Under the pieces are notes generated by a model that saw nothing but the letters and a program-made list of their open reading frames with translations, was not told the origin of the DNA and did not search any database. From Artemia franciscana (lineage: Eukaryota > Arthropoda > Branchiopoda > Anostraca > Artemiidae): a stretch of 64,000 nucleotides of DNA. The position numbers and the translations under genes are program-made. Shown here in pieces: positions 54,201 to 64,000 of the stretch. The stretch covers positions 22,512,281 to 22,576,280 of the forward strand of contig NC_088867.1 in assembly GCF_032884065.1 (NCBI RefSeq), read 5' to 3'. Numbering within the stretch: the first letter of the stretch is position 1; each line of letters begins with the position of its first letter.

Positions 54201-55888
54201 AAGGCAGACCCTCTGTAATTTTTCATCAGAAAAAATTCGGGCATTACCCCAAATACTGCTTCTTCGAAGAGCAACTTCTTTGCAAAGTCGCTGAAGCTCC
54301 ATATCAAAGTAGGCACACGTATAAGAGAATGTGGTTAGAATTTTACCGAAAGTTTTTATATACCAGTCTTTTCAAGCTATATCAAAGAGTTTAACTTAAA
54401 GCAAATCTTCAAAATTTCTTTAAAAAGATACATAGTAAAAAGTGCATCTCAAATTTTCAGTTAATTCTAAGAAATATTTAAGAATCTCTCTTCGCATTTA
54501 ATAATAATTTACTATTTTGAATTCAGGTATTATAGCATTTTTCTCCTTTTCTAAAACATCTGGTCATCTTGAAAAAAATACATAAGTGCAAAAGTATTTT
54601 TCTCACAGAATGCATACACTTTCAAAATTCGAGGTGTACACCTGATGACAGCACAAAAACCTACATTTATGTATGGCTATATAAATTTGAAAAGTAACTT
54701 GGAACTCCTTGCTTTTCTGAAATTTTTATGCAGGCCCACATTGCAGGGTAAGGTCGGGCTTGCACTTCTTGCTTTTAGCATGTCCATTCTAGAATGTTAC
54801 TGACTTCAACTATGCAGAATTTGGGCACACTTTTTCATTATTCAAATTAATAGTGTTATTTTTTGCATAGGTTTATTTCTTTTTATTTTATGAGAATATT
54901 CAGAACTTGGCTACTTTACCACAGGTTTTAACGTGTCTATAGATATTCCATAACAGCTAATAGAAGAGGATACCAGGTCTTAAGAAAAAATTGATGAAAG
55001 TTCAGGGCAAGTGGGACCTTAGTGAAAGTAAGAAACAGTGTCCTGGCTGTGCTTTTCTCAAGTCCAGTGTTTTGAACAGCCAGGATGCATCTTTTGAGGG
55101 TTTTGAGTCCGATCTGTTAGCTTATAGAGCAATTACTACAATAAGTATGTGTCATACGAGCTTCCAGGTCTTTTTTCTTCTTTTTGTTAAGGTGCAGCTT
55201 TATATTTGTAAGCCGACCGTTTTAATGACGGTTTGTAACGATAGAAAATCGCCCAGGGAACCCACTGTGTGATAAAAGCAGAAAATTTGGTGATACAAAG
55301 ATTCGAAACAGCAATATTCTGTGTACGGTTACCCGTTCTATCCCTTTGTGCACAAAAATCTAATTTCTGGATTTGTAAGAGTTCTCAGGAAACATGAAAC
55401 AGTTTAAATAATGTTTCCCAGTAAGACCAAGCTGTATGTCTACTCTGCAACTATGATCCATGGTCACATTTCTAGCAACACTTCATTGGGCTTGCCAACT
55501 GAAGTCGACCTCATATATAAGATCAGTAGGAAGCAGCATAACATAGATCGAGATTTCAAAATTTGGCAATTTCCCAAACCTTAATTTTTGAAACTATTGA
55601 CCAACACAAAGAAAAATTAAATATGCATTCTAATTCTGCGATCCATTTTCGTAATATTATTGCTGTATAGTGATAAGAAACAACGCAAATTGTTTCCTTT
55701 TGAAAAAACCGTAATTATATTGGTTTAGTGAGCTAAATTAGCTTAAAAACATGATAACACTTATATTCTATACTGACTAATATTGTTGCATTTTGTATGT
55801 TGAAAGATTAATTATCCTGGTCGTTTCTCAGCCAGTAAGAGATATCTGGGTCAATCCTCAGTGTTGCGTTACTACTTGCGTCTATGGC
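54201..55888. other. CLCA 5' flank, no gene recognised
   Basis: AT-rich DNA. The forward frame 54991-55272 (93 codons) contains CPGCAFLKSSVLNSQD but no family I know. Confidence 0.5.
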
Positions 55889-57173
55889 TTTACTTCTTGA
55901 TGATTTACTGATCTACAGTGGTGGACAAGTAAGGATTAGCAGGATGATATAAACTTGCAAGTCAGAGGAAAGACCAGGCCCGGGCGAATAAAAGGACAAC
56001 ATCACCTTCATTAACAGCGGCGTCATTCCATAGCGCCTTTGGTTTTGTTGAGAGGGTAAGGGGCAAACCACTGAATTAAAATAATACATATGGATAATTC
56101 AACCCCCCTAAAAATAACATAAACACTAACGACATAAAAATTTACTTTTTTTTAAATTCCTGACTTTACCCTCTGGAATATCAAACTGGTCCCAAGTAGA
56201 GGTTAGAAAAGCATACATCTATAATTAAAATCGAACTATATTTTATAAGAAACTGAAAGTAGTCAAGGCTTTGTCACCGAGTCGGAATAATCAAAAGCGG
56301 AGTATGTCCCTGCTGGTACTCTCAAATATTCTCTTACCAAAAGAATTTGTCAAGGCTACTTATCATCATAACTGAGAGATTACTTCCCAATAAATGAGAT
56401 CTGAATGATAAGATGCTTATTTCCCCTCTTTTTTCCAAGGAAATTGTAGATAATTTGTAATTTTGGGTTTTGATTCCACACATTGTGCATCTTAGTCTGC
56501 CATCTGGGGCCAAACAACAAGCAGATTCTGTTTACTTCTTGATGATTTACTGATCTACAGTGGTGGACAAGTAAGGATTAGCAGGATGATGTAAACTTGC
56601 AAGTCAGAGGAAGGACCAGGCCCGGGCGAATAAAAGGACAACACCAGCTTCATTAACAGCGGCGTCATTCCATAGCGCCTTTGGTTTTGTTGAGAGGGTA
56701 AGGGGCAAACCACTCAATTAAAATAATACATATGGATAATTCAACCCCCCTAAAAATAACATAAACAGTAACGACATAAAAATTTACTTTTTTTTTAAAT
56801 TCCTGACTTTACCCTCTGGAATATCAAACTGGTCCCAAGTAGAGGTTAGAAAAGCATGCATCTATAATTAAAATCGAACTATATTTTATAAGAAACTGAA
56901 AGTAGTTAAGGGTTTGTCACCGTGTCGGAATAATCAAAAGCGGATTATGTCCCTGCTGGTACTCTCAAATATTCTCTTACCAAAAGAATTTGTCAAGGCT
57001 ACTTATCATCATAACTGAGAGATTACTTCCCAATAAATGAGATCTGAATAATAAGATGCTTATTTCCCCTCTTTTTTCCAAGGAAATTGTAGATAATTTG
57101 TAATTTTGGGTTTTGATTCCACACATTGTGCATCTTAGTCTGCCATCTGGGGCCAAACAACAAGCAGATTCTG
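55889..57173. repeat. Tandem duplication, two units of about 642 bp
   Basis: Unit 1 55889-56530, unit 2 56531-57173, both starting TTTACTTCTTGATGATTTAC and ending CAACAAGCAGATTCTG. Near-identical, with a handful of substitutions and a one-base T-run difference. Sequence is noncoding; within each unit, frames are open by chance only. Confidence 0.95.
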
Positions 57174-58859
57174 CCAAACAGGATGAGAAAAGACCATAAA
57201 CAGAGATACAAATAAATCAGGACTTTGTGGAAGGGGATAAAAAGTGAAGTTTGGTAGAGATTAGGACAGAGGAGCAGTGTGAACAGCTGGCACAGCGAGG
57301 AGTTGTTAGTGGTAATGGTATATTTTGACAAGATTGAATCAAACAAGTATGCGTAGGTACTGTCATAACATTGTCTAAACAGGGCTAAAAAAAATGACAG
57401 GGTCCATCTGTTTCTATTACCAGTCCGCTTATTTTTAGTTCAAATATGAGATAACTCTTTATCAAGGCAGGTAGAGGAGGGATTTTGTGTCTAGCTACCT
57501 GTCCCCTCGTCTTCCTGTCATAAGAAATCATAACTTCCTTAATTTTTGAATAAATCCATTATACTTTATATTCAACCCACAATACCGCTCCCCCTGTTTT
57601 CTACGTACATGCCCGTCTTTGCTGGAAAAAATATATTCAGTAGAACACAATATTTTTTTTGCAACGATATATCAACTATGATCTTAATGGTAGATCATGT
57701 TTTAAATCTCCCCTTGAGACTTGGGTGGGGTGTCTAATAAGCATTCCTTAAACAACGGAAAAAGAAGCTAAAGCGTTACAAGTTCAAAAAAGCTTCAAAG
57801 CCCAGTTACAAGTTCAAAGCCCAGTTACTTGTGTGACACAGCATAAACTATCCACATATTTTACCCTGATCTTCTTTTCGGGAAACCCAAGGTAAAAGGG
57901 AGGCTAATTTTGATATCCTGGCTATAATTGAATAAAATCAAGAACCTGAGATTCCCGGCAATTATCGATGGAATTTTTGCCAAGGAAACTAAATAATACT
58001 GTATATTATCAATCCGACTTTAATTTAAGGAGAATGAACTTGACGAAGAAATAAATAAAACAAAATTGATAGCAAAGTTGTAATAAGGTAATTACAAATT
58101 AATAGCTTAAAAAAACAAGTAGAAATACCCATGTAAATGCAACCTTGCTGGAAGAATGATGATGATCAGTCAGTTGATCACCTACAATGAAAACAGTTCC
58201 GTTAGAGAAGCTCTCAAAATGGTTTGCTTACCAAAATCAAAACCAAAAGAGGCACTCACGGTTTTAGTTCTTATATACCAGGGAGGGGGGAGGGAACGTG
58301 AACAAGAATTACAGTTTTGGTATTTTTTTAGTCGGTCAACTATCTTAATCGGAGTGTAATCTACCTCCATGGGATAGGAATGGAAACCTCATATCTGTTT
58401 ACGGACTCCCTGACATCGGTTTAAAACTTATAGAGCTTGTTGGCAAACTTTTTCTGCGGTACCTACCCATATCTGCTTGCCCACAACGCCCCTACTTGTT
58501 TGGAGCAATTTATTATTTTTTTTATTTTCCTTTTTTGATGTGTTCGTTTCTTTTCTTTTTGTTACTCTGCTCTCTGTTTTTTTTTGTGTGGGTGTGTTTT
58601 ACAATAATTGTAAATTATTATTATCATTAGTAGCATATTTTTATGCGTTTCCAAGTAGGACGGTAAAAATAAATAAGCAAAACTAATCAAAAAAAACTAG
58701 CAATAATTATTGTCACTAAAATATCAATCACCAACAATCTATTGATTCTCAAAGATAAATGCACCTTCAATTAAAAGCTAAACCTTATTGACACCTTATG
58801 TTTTAATGTTAAAGAGGCCTGCATAAAGAGGCCTTTTGATCGAAAAATAATATCCAATT
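57174..58859. other. 5' flank, mixed AT-rich DNA
   Basis: T-rich stretch at 58500-58600 reads FFLFSFFDVFVSFLFVTLLS, low complexity rather than a real membrane protein. No other signal. Confidence 0.5.
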
Positions 58860-59090
58860 TTTTAAATCACATATAGTTGTTTGTCCCCTTTGTAAAGATG
58901 ATGATGAAGACTTGGATCATTTTCTCCGGAAATGCCCGGTGCTCTTGGATTTACGGGAAATTTATTTGCATGGGATTAACTTGATGCTTCCGGGTATTCT
59001 ACAAAATAGTAACCCAACCACAATATTTCGAGTGGGAGTAAATATAGATAAATCTTTAATAAGAAGAAAAAGTTTTATATGATTAATTTC
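58860..59090 (+). pseudogene. LINE ORF2 C-terminal zinc-knuckle fragment
   Basis: Forward reading VVCPLCKDDDEDLDHFLRKC PVLLDLR, the CxxC...HxxxxC motif found near the C-terminus of ORF2 in several non-LTR elements, followed by LIRRKSF and a stop. The RT part is not present nearby on this strand. Confidence 0.72.
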
Positions 59091-59542
59091 TTTTGTAGTT
59101 AGATTAGGTACTTTTTGCGTTGAATTCGTTTTTTTGTGCGTGTTCATACTGTTGTTAATTTCCTTGCTTGTTTGTTATTTATTTATATTTTTGTGTATAT
59201 GGCCCACGGATTGAGCTACGGTTTTATTAGTTTCCACTACTTACCCTGATACTAACCACATCCTCTGGGTCTCATTGCATTTAGTCTCCATTATGTAAGA
59301 TTCAGTACCATCTCTGGTACACATTTTTCAAAGATACAAAGACAAAACCCTTAAATCCAGTACTGTCCGGGACGCGTGGTCATCTTTTATAAAACGCATG
59401 GCTACCCTAAGAATAGTACATTCTTCAATACTAAAACAGCCATAGTATTTCCATGCTAACTTATGCTAAAACATAATTTTTCCATCAGGGTCTGGTTCAA
59501 TTAGTGGGTCAAGTTCTGAAAACTCTCTAAAGAAATACTGTT
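59091..59542. other. 5' flank, LINE tail-like and AT-rich DNA
   Basis: T/G-rich sequence directly after the zinc-knuckle fragment could be the LINE 3' UTR. No further feature seen. Confidence 0.4.
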
Positions 59543-59580
59543 CCCATAATTTGGGAGCTTTTAAGCTCCCAAATTATGGG
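59543..59580. repeat. 38-nt near-perfect palindrome
   Basis: Left arm CCCATAATTTGGGAGCTT (18 bp), loop TT, right arm AAGCTCCCAAATTATGGG; no mismatch. Confidence 0.97.
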
Positions 59581-60585
59581 CTTTGGGCTTTTGTTTTTGT
59601 TTAGGTTTTGAATTTTCCGCAAAAGTCTTGGGCTGTTAATGATATTTTTAGAAAACGAACATTAGCTCTATGTTTCTCCAGTTCTTTCAAAAACGGCGTC
59701 TGGTGGATAAACAGAACTGATTTACAACACCAGCTCTGGGATGGCTGCAGCTTATCCAGATACTTAGCTAAAATTTGGCCTTGTTACAAGCCTTAACAGG
59801 TAAAGAATTCTAGAACCAGTACTTCATTTGGAATCCAGGTCATACTTCAATGCGAGTGAAAAACTTGCTTTTTTGTTTGTAATAGGGCGTGTGAAATAAG
59901 TGACGCATGCATACTCAAATTCAGACGAATTTCATCGTTGAAGACGGAACCGAATTCTAGAGAAACGCAAATGTTTTTTTTTTACAGTTGCGAGAAGATT
60001 ATCAATGCAGTACTAGTACTAGAGTATATCGACCTTATTCGGTTAAATGGTTAACCTTATTCGGTTACTGAAAACAAGCACGCAATCAATGTTAGACACT
60101 GCTGATACCGAGGGGTGTGTATGTGCAAAATCAGCAGATATGTGTAGAAGAGCACGTTTATTTGGAATCAGGCTAAGAAGCAGAGCCGTACGTACATTGT
60201 CACTTTTCCACAAGTCACATTGAAGATACTTCAACAGAACCAAATGGAAGTGCAAACATTTGCCCAATATTCTGCATGCTAGCAGAAACTTCGTTGCATA
60301 ACTTCCATCTCTATAGTCTATCAGTAGGTATATGTCCACAATGACAGTATTACCCACTTTCACTGCAGGGAAATTATCAGATTAGGTAATCAGCTTGGAG
60401 TTAGTATGTTTATCTATTTTTGTAGCAAGTCCACCTGAGGGAACCTTTGTTTTATGGGCTTTTTCGCATATACAAAGTGGAGCACCTGTGATGGCACAGG
60501 TGATCAACAGAGAGAAAATTTTCGTGTATACATTTAATTTCTTCAGTAAGGCTAAGTTGTTCTACGACAATTTTTTTTAATGAGA
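59581..60585. other. 5' flank, no gene recognised
   Basis: Short direct repeat around 60020-60066 ('CCTTATTCGGTTA' twice). Frames on both strands are short and unrecognised. Confidence 0.5.
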
Positions 60586-61540
60586 CTACCATTTAGGTTC
60601 CATGACACGAAGCGTTTCTTGATATGGGGCTAAACTTTTTCGAACAGATTGGATCTTGGGCTTAATAGTCTTGCTTGACGGGCAGTTAGCATGGTAGCAA
60701 GTGTGTTTGGTGCTTTGATGGTTCAAACAGCGGATCAGGTTCTGATACCGGCTTTCTTTGGTCGTACTGTGGTAAGTTTTGAGCGCAATGGCCACATTTC
60801 TTGGTATTTTTACACCGTGTCGACATGTAGCCGATTTCGTGAAAATTGAAGCAAAGTTTCAAGAGATAAACAAATTCTTGAAATCTCAATCGTTCTGAAG
60901 TCAATTATAATTGGTATTTTTGCGACAGTATCAAGAGCATCTCTACTGTGAAAATACAGCTTGAAGACACGTGATTTCACACATTGTACATCCTCCTAAC
61001 AACCGGCTATTAAACCTTGCATATCCTCCACATTAAGGGACTTGGGAATCCCTTTTATCTATACAAATATGTGTGGGAGTTTTCATTTTTACATTGTAAC
61101 CTAGATTTTGATTGTGAATTGCTAGCGCCAATTTCTCCACAGTAGCCTTTTGCAAAACAACTACCATTTTTTTTCCTGGTCTGAGTTCAACCTTAGAGGC
61201 ATCAAGGGATTCATCACACACATATTCTATAAGCGCTTTCCGCTCTAGTGGTGTTTTCAGCGGCGGAGGGTTTGTAACAACAAGAGAGTAAGCCAGCTTT
61301 GTGGAGGCGTTTTGTTAGATAGGGAGACTAGTTTAATTAGAAAACTGCAAGTCACCTTTCTTCAACCATTCCATGAAGCCTTCAAAAATATCACTATACA
61401 ACTGTGACGAGTTGAAGAGGTCGGCTCCAAGCATATCTTGAAATCTTTGATTGCGTTTTTTCGTAAGTTTAGCAACGGCTATAATAAGATCTGCCCTGCG
61501 CAGACATTTATTAACTTTGAATTGCATGTCAAAACTGGTC
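60586..61540 (-). pseudogene. LINE ORF1 (gag-like) with degenerate zinc knuckle
   Basis: Minus-strand pieces in order: IVAVAKLTKKR-type start (61333-61527: ADLIIAVAKLTKKRNQRF), KVELRPGKKMVVVLQKATVE, then LKLCFNFHEIGYMSTRCKN TKKCGHC. The last resembles CCHC knuckles (CxxCxxxxHxxxxC), but the second Cys is Phe and the His is Tyr in the first knuckle. Frames are broken between pieces. Typical of a decayed ORF1 that binds element RNA. Confidence 0.6.
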
Positions 61541-61830
61541 CAAAGTTAGGCTGATATTAAAAATATCATCAGCAGAAGTGACTAAGGGAGATATTGAGGC
61601 CAGAAATAATGCAAGACATCTTACACTGGTCCTGACCTTCGAGGATATATCGATTGAAATAACAAGGTGAGGCAATTGCACCTTGGCTGGTTCCTCTCTT
61701 AACTGGTACAGTTCTATCCAGCGTCCCTGCCAGTCCGTCTTCCGTAGGAGGCATTTTAATACAGACTCGTAGCTTAGCATATATATAACTTTGAGATCTG
61801 ATGATAGCCCGATTCACTCCTTTTATCACA
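61541..61830 (-). pseudogene. LINE RT fragment
   Basis: Minus-strand reading VKRGTSQGAIASPCYFN and, in another frame, SPLVTSADDIFNISLTLDQF, corresponding to RT 'RRGTKQG...SP.LFN' and 'YADDI'. The Tyr of YADD is Ser here. Directly 5' of the ORF1-like piece on the same strand, so the order is inverted relative to a normal element. This implies two insertions or rearrangement. Confidence 0.62.
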
Positions 61831-62169
61831 GCCCTTAAAAATATAAGGGATGGATCAGAGAGTCAAAGACGTGGCGGACATCATGGCTCAGCAAGACAAG
61901 TGAACTCTCTGTAGAAGAAGTATCAAGCAGATTTCTGGAGAGAAACTCTATTAATAACCAGTTTATGTTTTATTCCGACTAGAATTGCTCTCGAAACAAA
62001 ATTGAACACCGTATTCCAAACCATGTTTTCGTGTTCACCTTCTATATTCATTAAGTCAACGATTTTAAATTCAAAACTCAGCTTTTACAAGAATACAATT
62101 ACTTCAATCCAGCAAGTAGCTCAGATCCTCAAGGAAGTGAAAATGAAATATAATCCGACTAGTTGAAAA
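61831..62169. other. 5' flank
   Basis: Possibly upstream LINE sequence ('GGCGGACATCATGGCTCAG'); not recognisable. Confidence 0.3.
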
Positions 62170-62430
62170 CTAGCTCAGTACTGAGTAGTGATATATGAAA
62201 GAGGCTACCCCCTCCTCAACACCTCGCTCTTTACATTAAAGTTGGACTCTTTCTCATAGCTCTATTTTTTAAACTAATAAAAAATTTAGCATGAAGAGCG
62301 AGGTGTTGAGGAGGTGGGGCCCCTTTCACATATAGAATAATTTCTGTTTATTTTAAGCTTCAATATTGCTCCTTGTTTTCAGTAGAACAAATTTTTTTTA
62401 ATTTAATTTCTGGTCATTTTTCAAATAATG
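62170..62430. repeat. Noncoding repeat family R1, copy
   Basis: 'TATGAAAGAGGCTACCCCCT', 'CTCGCTCTTTACATTAAAGT', AGCGAGGTGTTGAGGAGG and 'TATTGCTCCTTGTTTTCAGT' match R1 copies. The two words GCTCTTTACATTAAAG and CATGAAGAGCGAGG form an inverted pair of about 100 bp. Confidence 0.75.
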
Positions 62431-63150
62431 CTGAGAAACCCATGAGAAACAAAATGGTGTTACAAGATTTTTTAAGGCTGTGTGGCAAAACTAATCCACC
62501 AAGATGTAATAAATAAAATTATTTTTCAATATGTTGATAATACAAATTAAATTTTTGTTCTTGGAATTTCCCAAATTTACTATGTACCTTTTGGCAGCTT
62601 TTTTCTTTCTTTTTTCACAGTTAAGGCCTGTAGTATTCTATAATATGACATATTTCTCATTATATGTTGACTGTTTGGTTACATAAACTGCTTTTAAATA
62701 TTCAATCAGGATTTGGTTAATGTTTCCACACAAAGGAGTGAAGGCAAAACATAGAGGAAGTGCATTCAAAATGTGTCAAAAACAATTTTTTTCCGAAATA
62801 AAAAGTAAGAATAATCTTCTTATTATGTCTCCTTCACAATAGCTCCAATTCTCACCTTATTGCAAAATAACTCCAATTCAGAAAAAAAGAAAATATAAAT
62901 ATATAGCCTTCAGGAATAATATAAACCTACTCTTTTGATACCAAAGTGCTTATTTCATATTTGTGATCTTTGTTCCAGATCCCAATTTTGTCTAAGGTAT
63001 AGCTGCATCTTTGAACAATAGCCTAGGTCTTGCTATTTACAGCACATAAAATTAAAGAAATATACCATTTATTTCCCAGCTTAATGTTCTTTTCAAACAA
63101 ACTAGGCCTAATCACTGCTAGTGCTAATATGGCCTATGTATATTTTTTAT
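62431..63150. other. 5' flank, AT-rich DNA
   Basis: No recognisable feature. Confidence 0.5.
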
Positions 63151-63700
63151 TTCATATATCAAAGGTGTTACCCCCTCACCAATTTTTCGCTCTTGGCGTT
63201 CTTTAAAATAACTTCTTATTCTAATTAAATGGCTCCTGCATTTCAGGGGGTTGTTTTTAAAGAATTGTGACGAAAGTCAAACTTTAGCGTAAAGAGAGGG
63301 GTATTGCAGAGAGAGCAATTCCCCCTAATATACCAAATAATTTTTGTTCATTTTGAGTTTTAAAGCTGCTCCTTATTTATGTTGAAAAAACTTGTTTTGT
63401 ATTTAACTCCTGATCATTTTTCGAGTAATGCTGGGAAATTGAGCTCCATGGAACATTCCCTCCCTCACAAAAAGTTTTTTAAAGTAAACCTTTTCTCACA
63501 TAAAATACCCCCCAACTACCTACATGGAGAATACCTCCCGGACAATTCCATCTCTGCTGAAAATCCTCTAAACAAATTTCTTGCAGACATTTCTAAATCA
63601 CGTCGAAAATCCCCTCCTCGGAAAATTTTTTGTGGAAATACTACCATCCCATGTATTATTTTACGTCAAAATTGAAGTCATATCTTTTCATTAAAAACAA
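63151..63700. repeat. Noncoding repeat family R1, copy
   Basis: 'GTTACCCCCTCACCAATTTT', CAAACTTTAGCGTAAAGAG, GCTGCTCCTTATTTATGTTG, then a GGAAA/TTTCC-rich part resembling 44755-45010. Confidence 0.7.
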
Positions 63701-63724
63701 AACAAAATTAACTAGTAACATCTC

Positions 63725-63775
63725 GATTTACAGGTGAATGCTCTACCACAGGGCTATAAGTTATACATAGCAATT
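63725..63775 (-). repeat. tRNA-like head (box A only)
   Basis: Minus-strand GCCCTGTGGTAGAGCATTC resembles a tRNA D-arm (TGGTAGAGCA), followed by CACCTGTAAATCGAGATG at the anticodon-arm position. No box B or acceptor stem, so this is a SINE or tRNA fragment. Confidence 0.4.
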
Positions 63776-64000
63776 GCAAATGCTATGTGAACAATGTGGG
63801 TAAATTATATAACGTTTAGCCCTTTTCCGAGGGTCTTTGGAGGGTCACTTGTTCCCCAAAGACATATTTATTGGACAAATATACAGCTATTCTATATTCA
63901 AAAAGCTATTCTGACCAAAGTGGCAATCTAAAAATTTTGATCAGGCAACTAAGGGTGAAGGGGGCTAGGGGGAGGAGGGATAACTGACCTCCAACCTTTT
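63776..64000. repeat. R1-related tail at window end
   Basis: 'GGGTCACTTGTTCCCCAAAG', ACATATTTATTGGACAAATA and GGGGGAGGAGGGATAACTGA resemble the R1 3' words; the copy runs off the window. Confidence 0.4.

Overview
The window reads as eukaryotic nuclear DNA from an arthropod. It is AT-rich, with GT-AG introns of 0.3-11 kb and many decayed non-LTR retrotransposons (LINEs), tRNA-derived SINEs, a Penelope-like element, small inverted-repeat elements (MITE-like) and microsatellites. I see no prokaryotic-style operons. A multi-copy noncoding repeat, marked by 'AAAGTAAGGAGCAAC' and 'AGCGAGGCATTGAGGAGGGG'-type words, resembles intronic repeats I associate from memory with brine shrimp (Artemia). I could not check this, so the taxon is a weak inference: probably a crustacean.

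The window holds one recognisable host gene, which I assembled completely on the minus strand from 53838 (start codon) to 3336 (stop codon). It encodes a calcium-activated chloride channel regulator (CLCA family) protein in 16 exons. All 15 introns begin GT and end AG, every exon phase agrees with the next, and the joined reading frame is 3162 nt (1053 residues plus stop). Order: signal peptide and CLCA N-terminal domain (exons 1-5), cysteine segment and von Willebrand A domain (exons 6-9), beta-sandwich region (exons 10-13), short linker (exon 14), fibronectin-III-like domain (exon 15), Thr-rich mucin-like stalk and C-terminal hydrophobic anchor (exon 16). The fold is conserved but both functional metal sites are lost. 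The zinc-protease motif HExxH reads QEWSI. The VWA metal-site residues are replaced at all three loops (DTSSE, GGIL, LLIKF). This looks like a secreted or membrane-anchored pseudo-enzyme CLCA.

Introns and flanks carry the rest. 3'-flank (1-3335): a LINE piece, a MITE half and a 122-bp tandem duplication that copied the last codons of the gene. Introns 15-10 (3.7-23.3 kb): LINE fragments including a LINE nested in another LINE with a MITE inside it, a degenerate array of about 125-bp units, a long AT repeat, and a 5'-truncated LINE with a 417-codon open RT frame. Introns 9-7 (23.5-34.0 kb): a Penelope-like element with RT and GIY-YIG parts, SINE copies, two decayed LINEs and an inverted-repeat element. 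Introns 6-2 (34.2-42.5 kb): a 220-bp tandem duplication, MITEs, and a 70-bp insert between 19-bp direct repeats. Intron 1 (42.6-53.7 kb): a foldback element and a very large block of the noncoding repeat present in both orientations. 5'-flank (53.8-64 kb): a 642-bp tandem duplication, LINE remnants, a 38-nt palindrome and more of the noncoding repeat. No true rRNA, tRNA or CRISPR was found.
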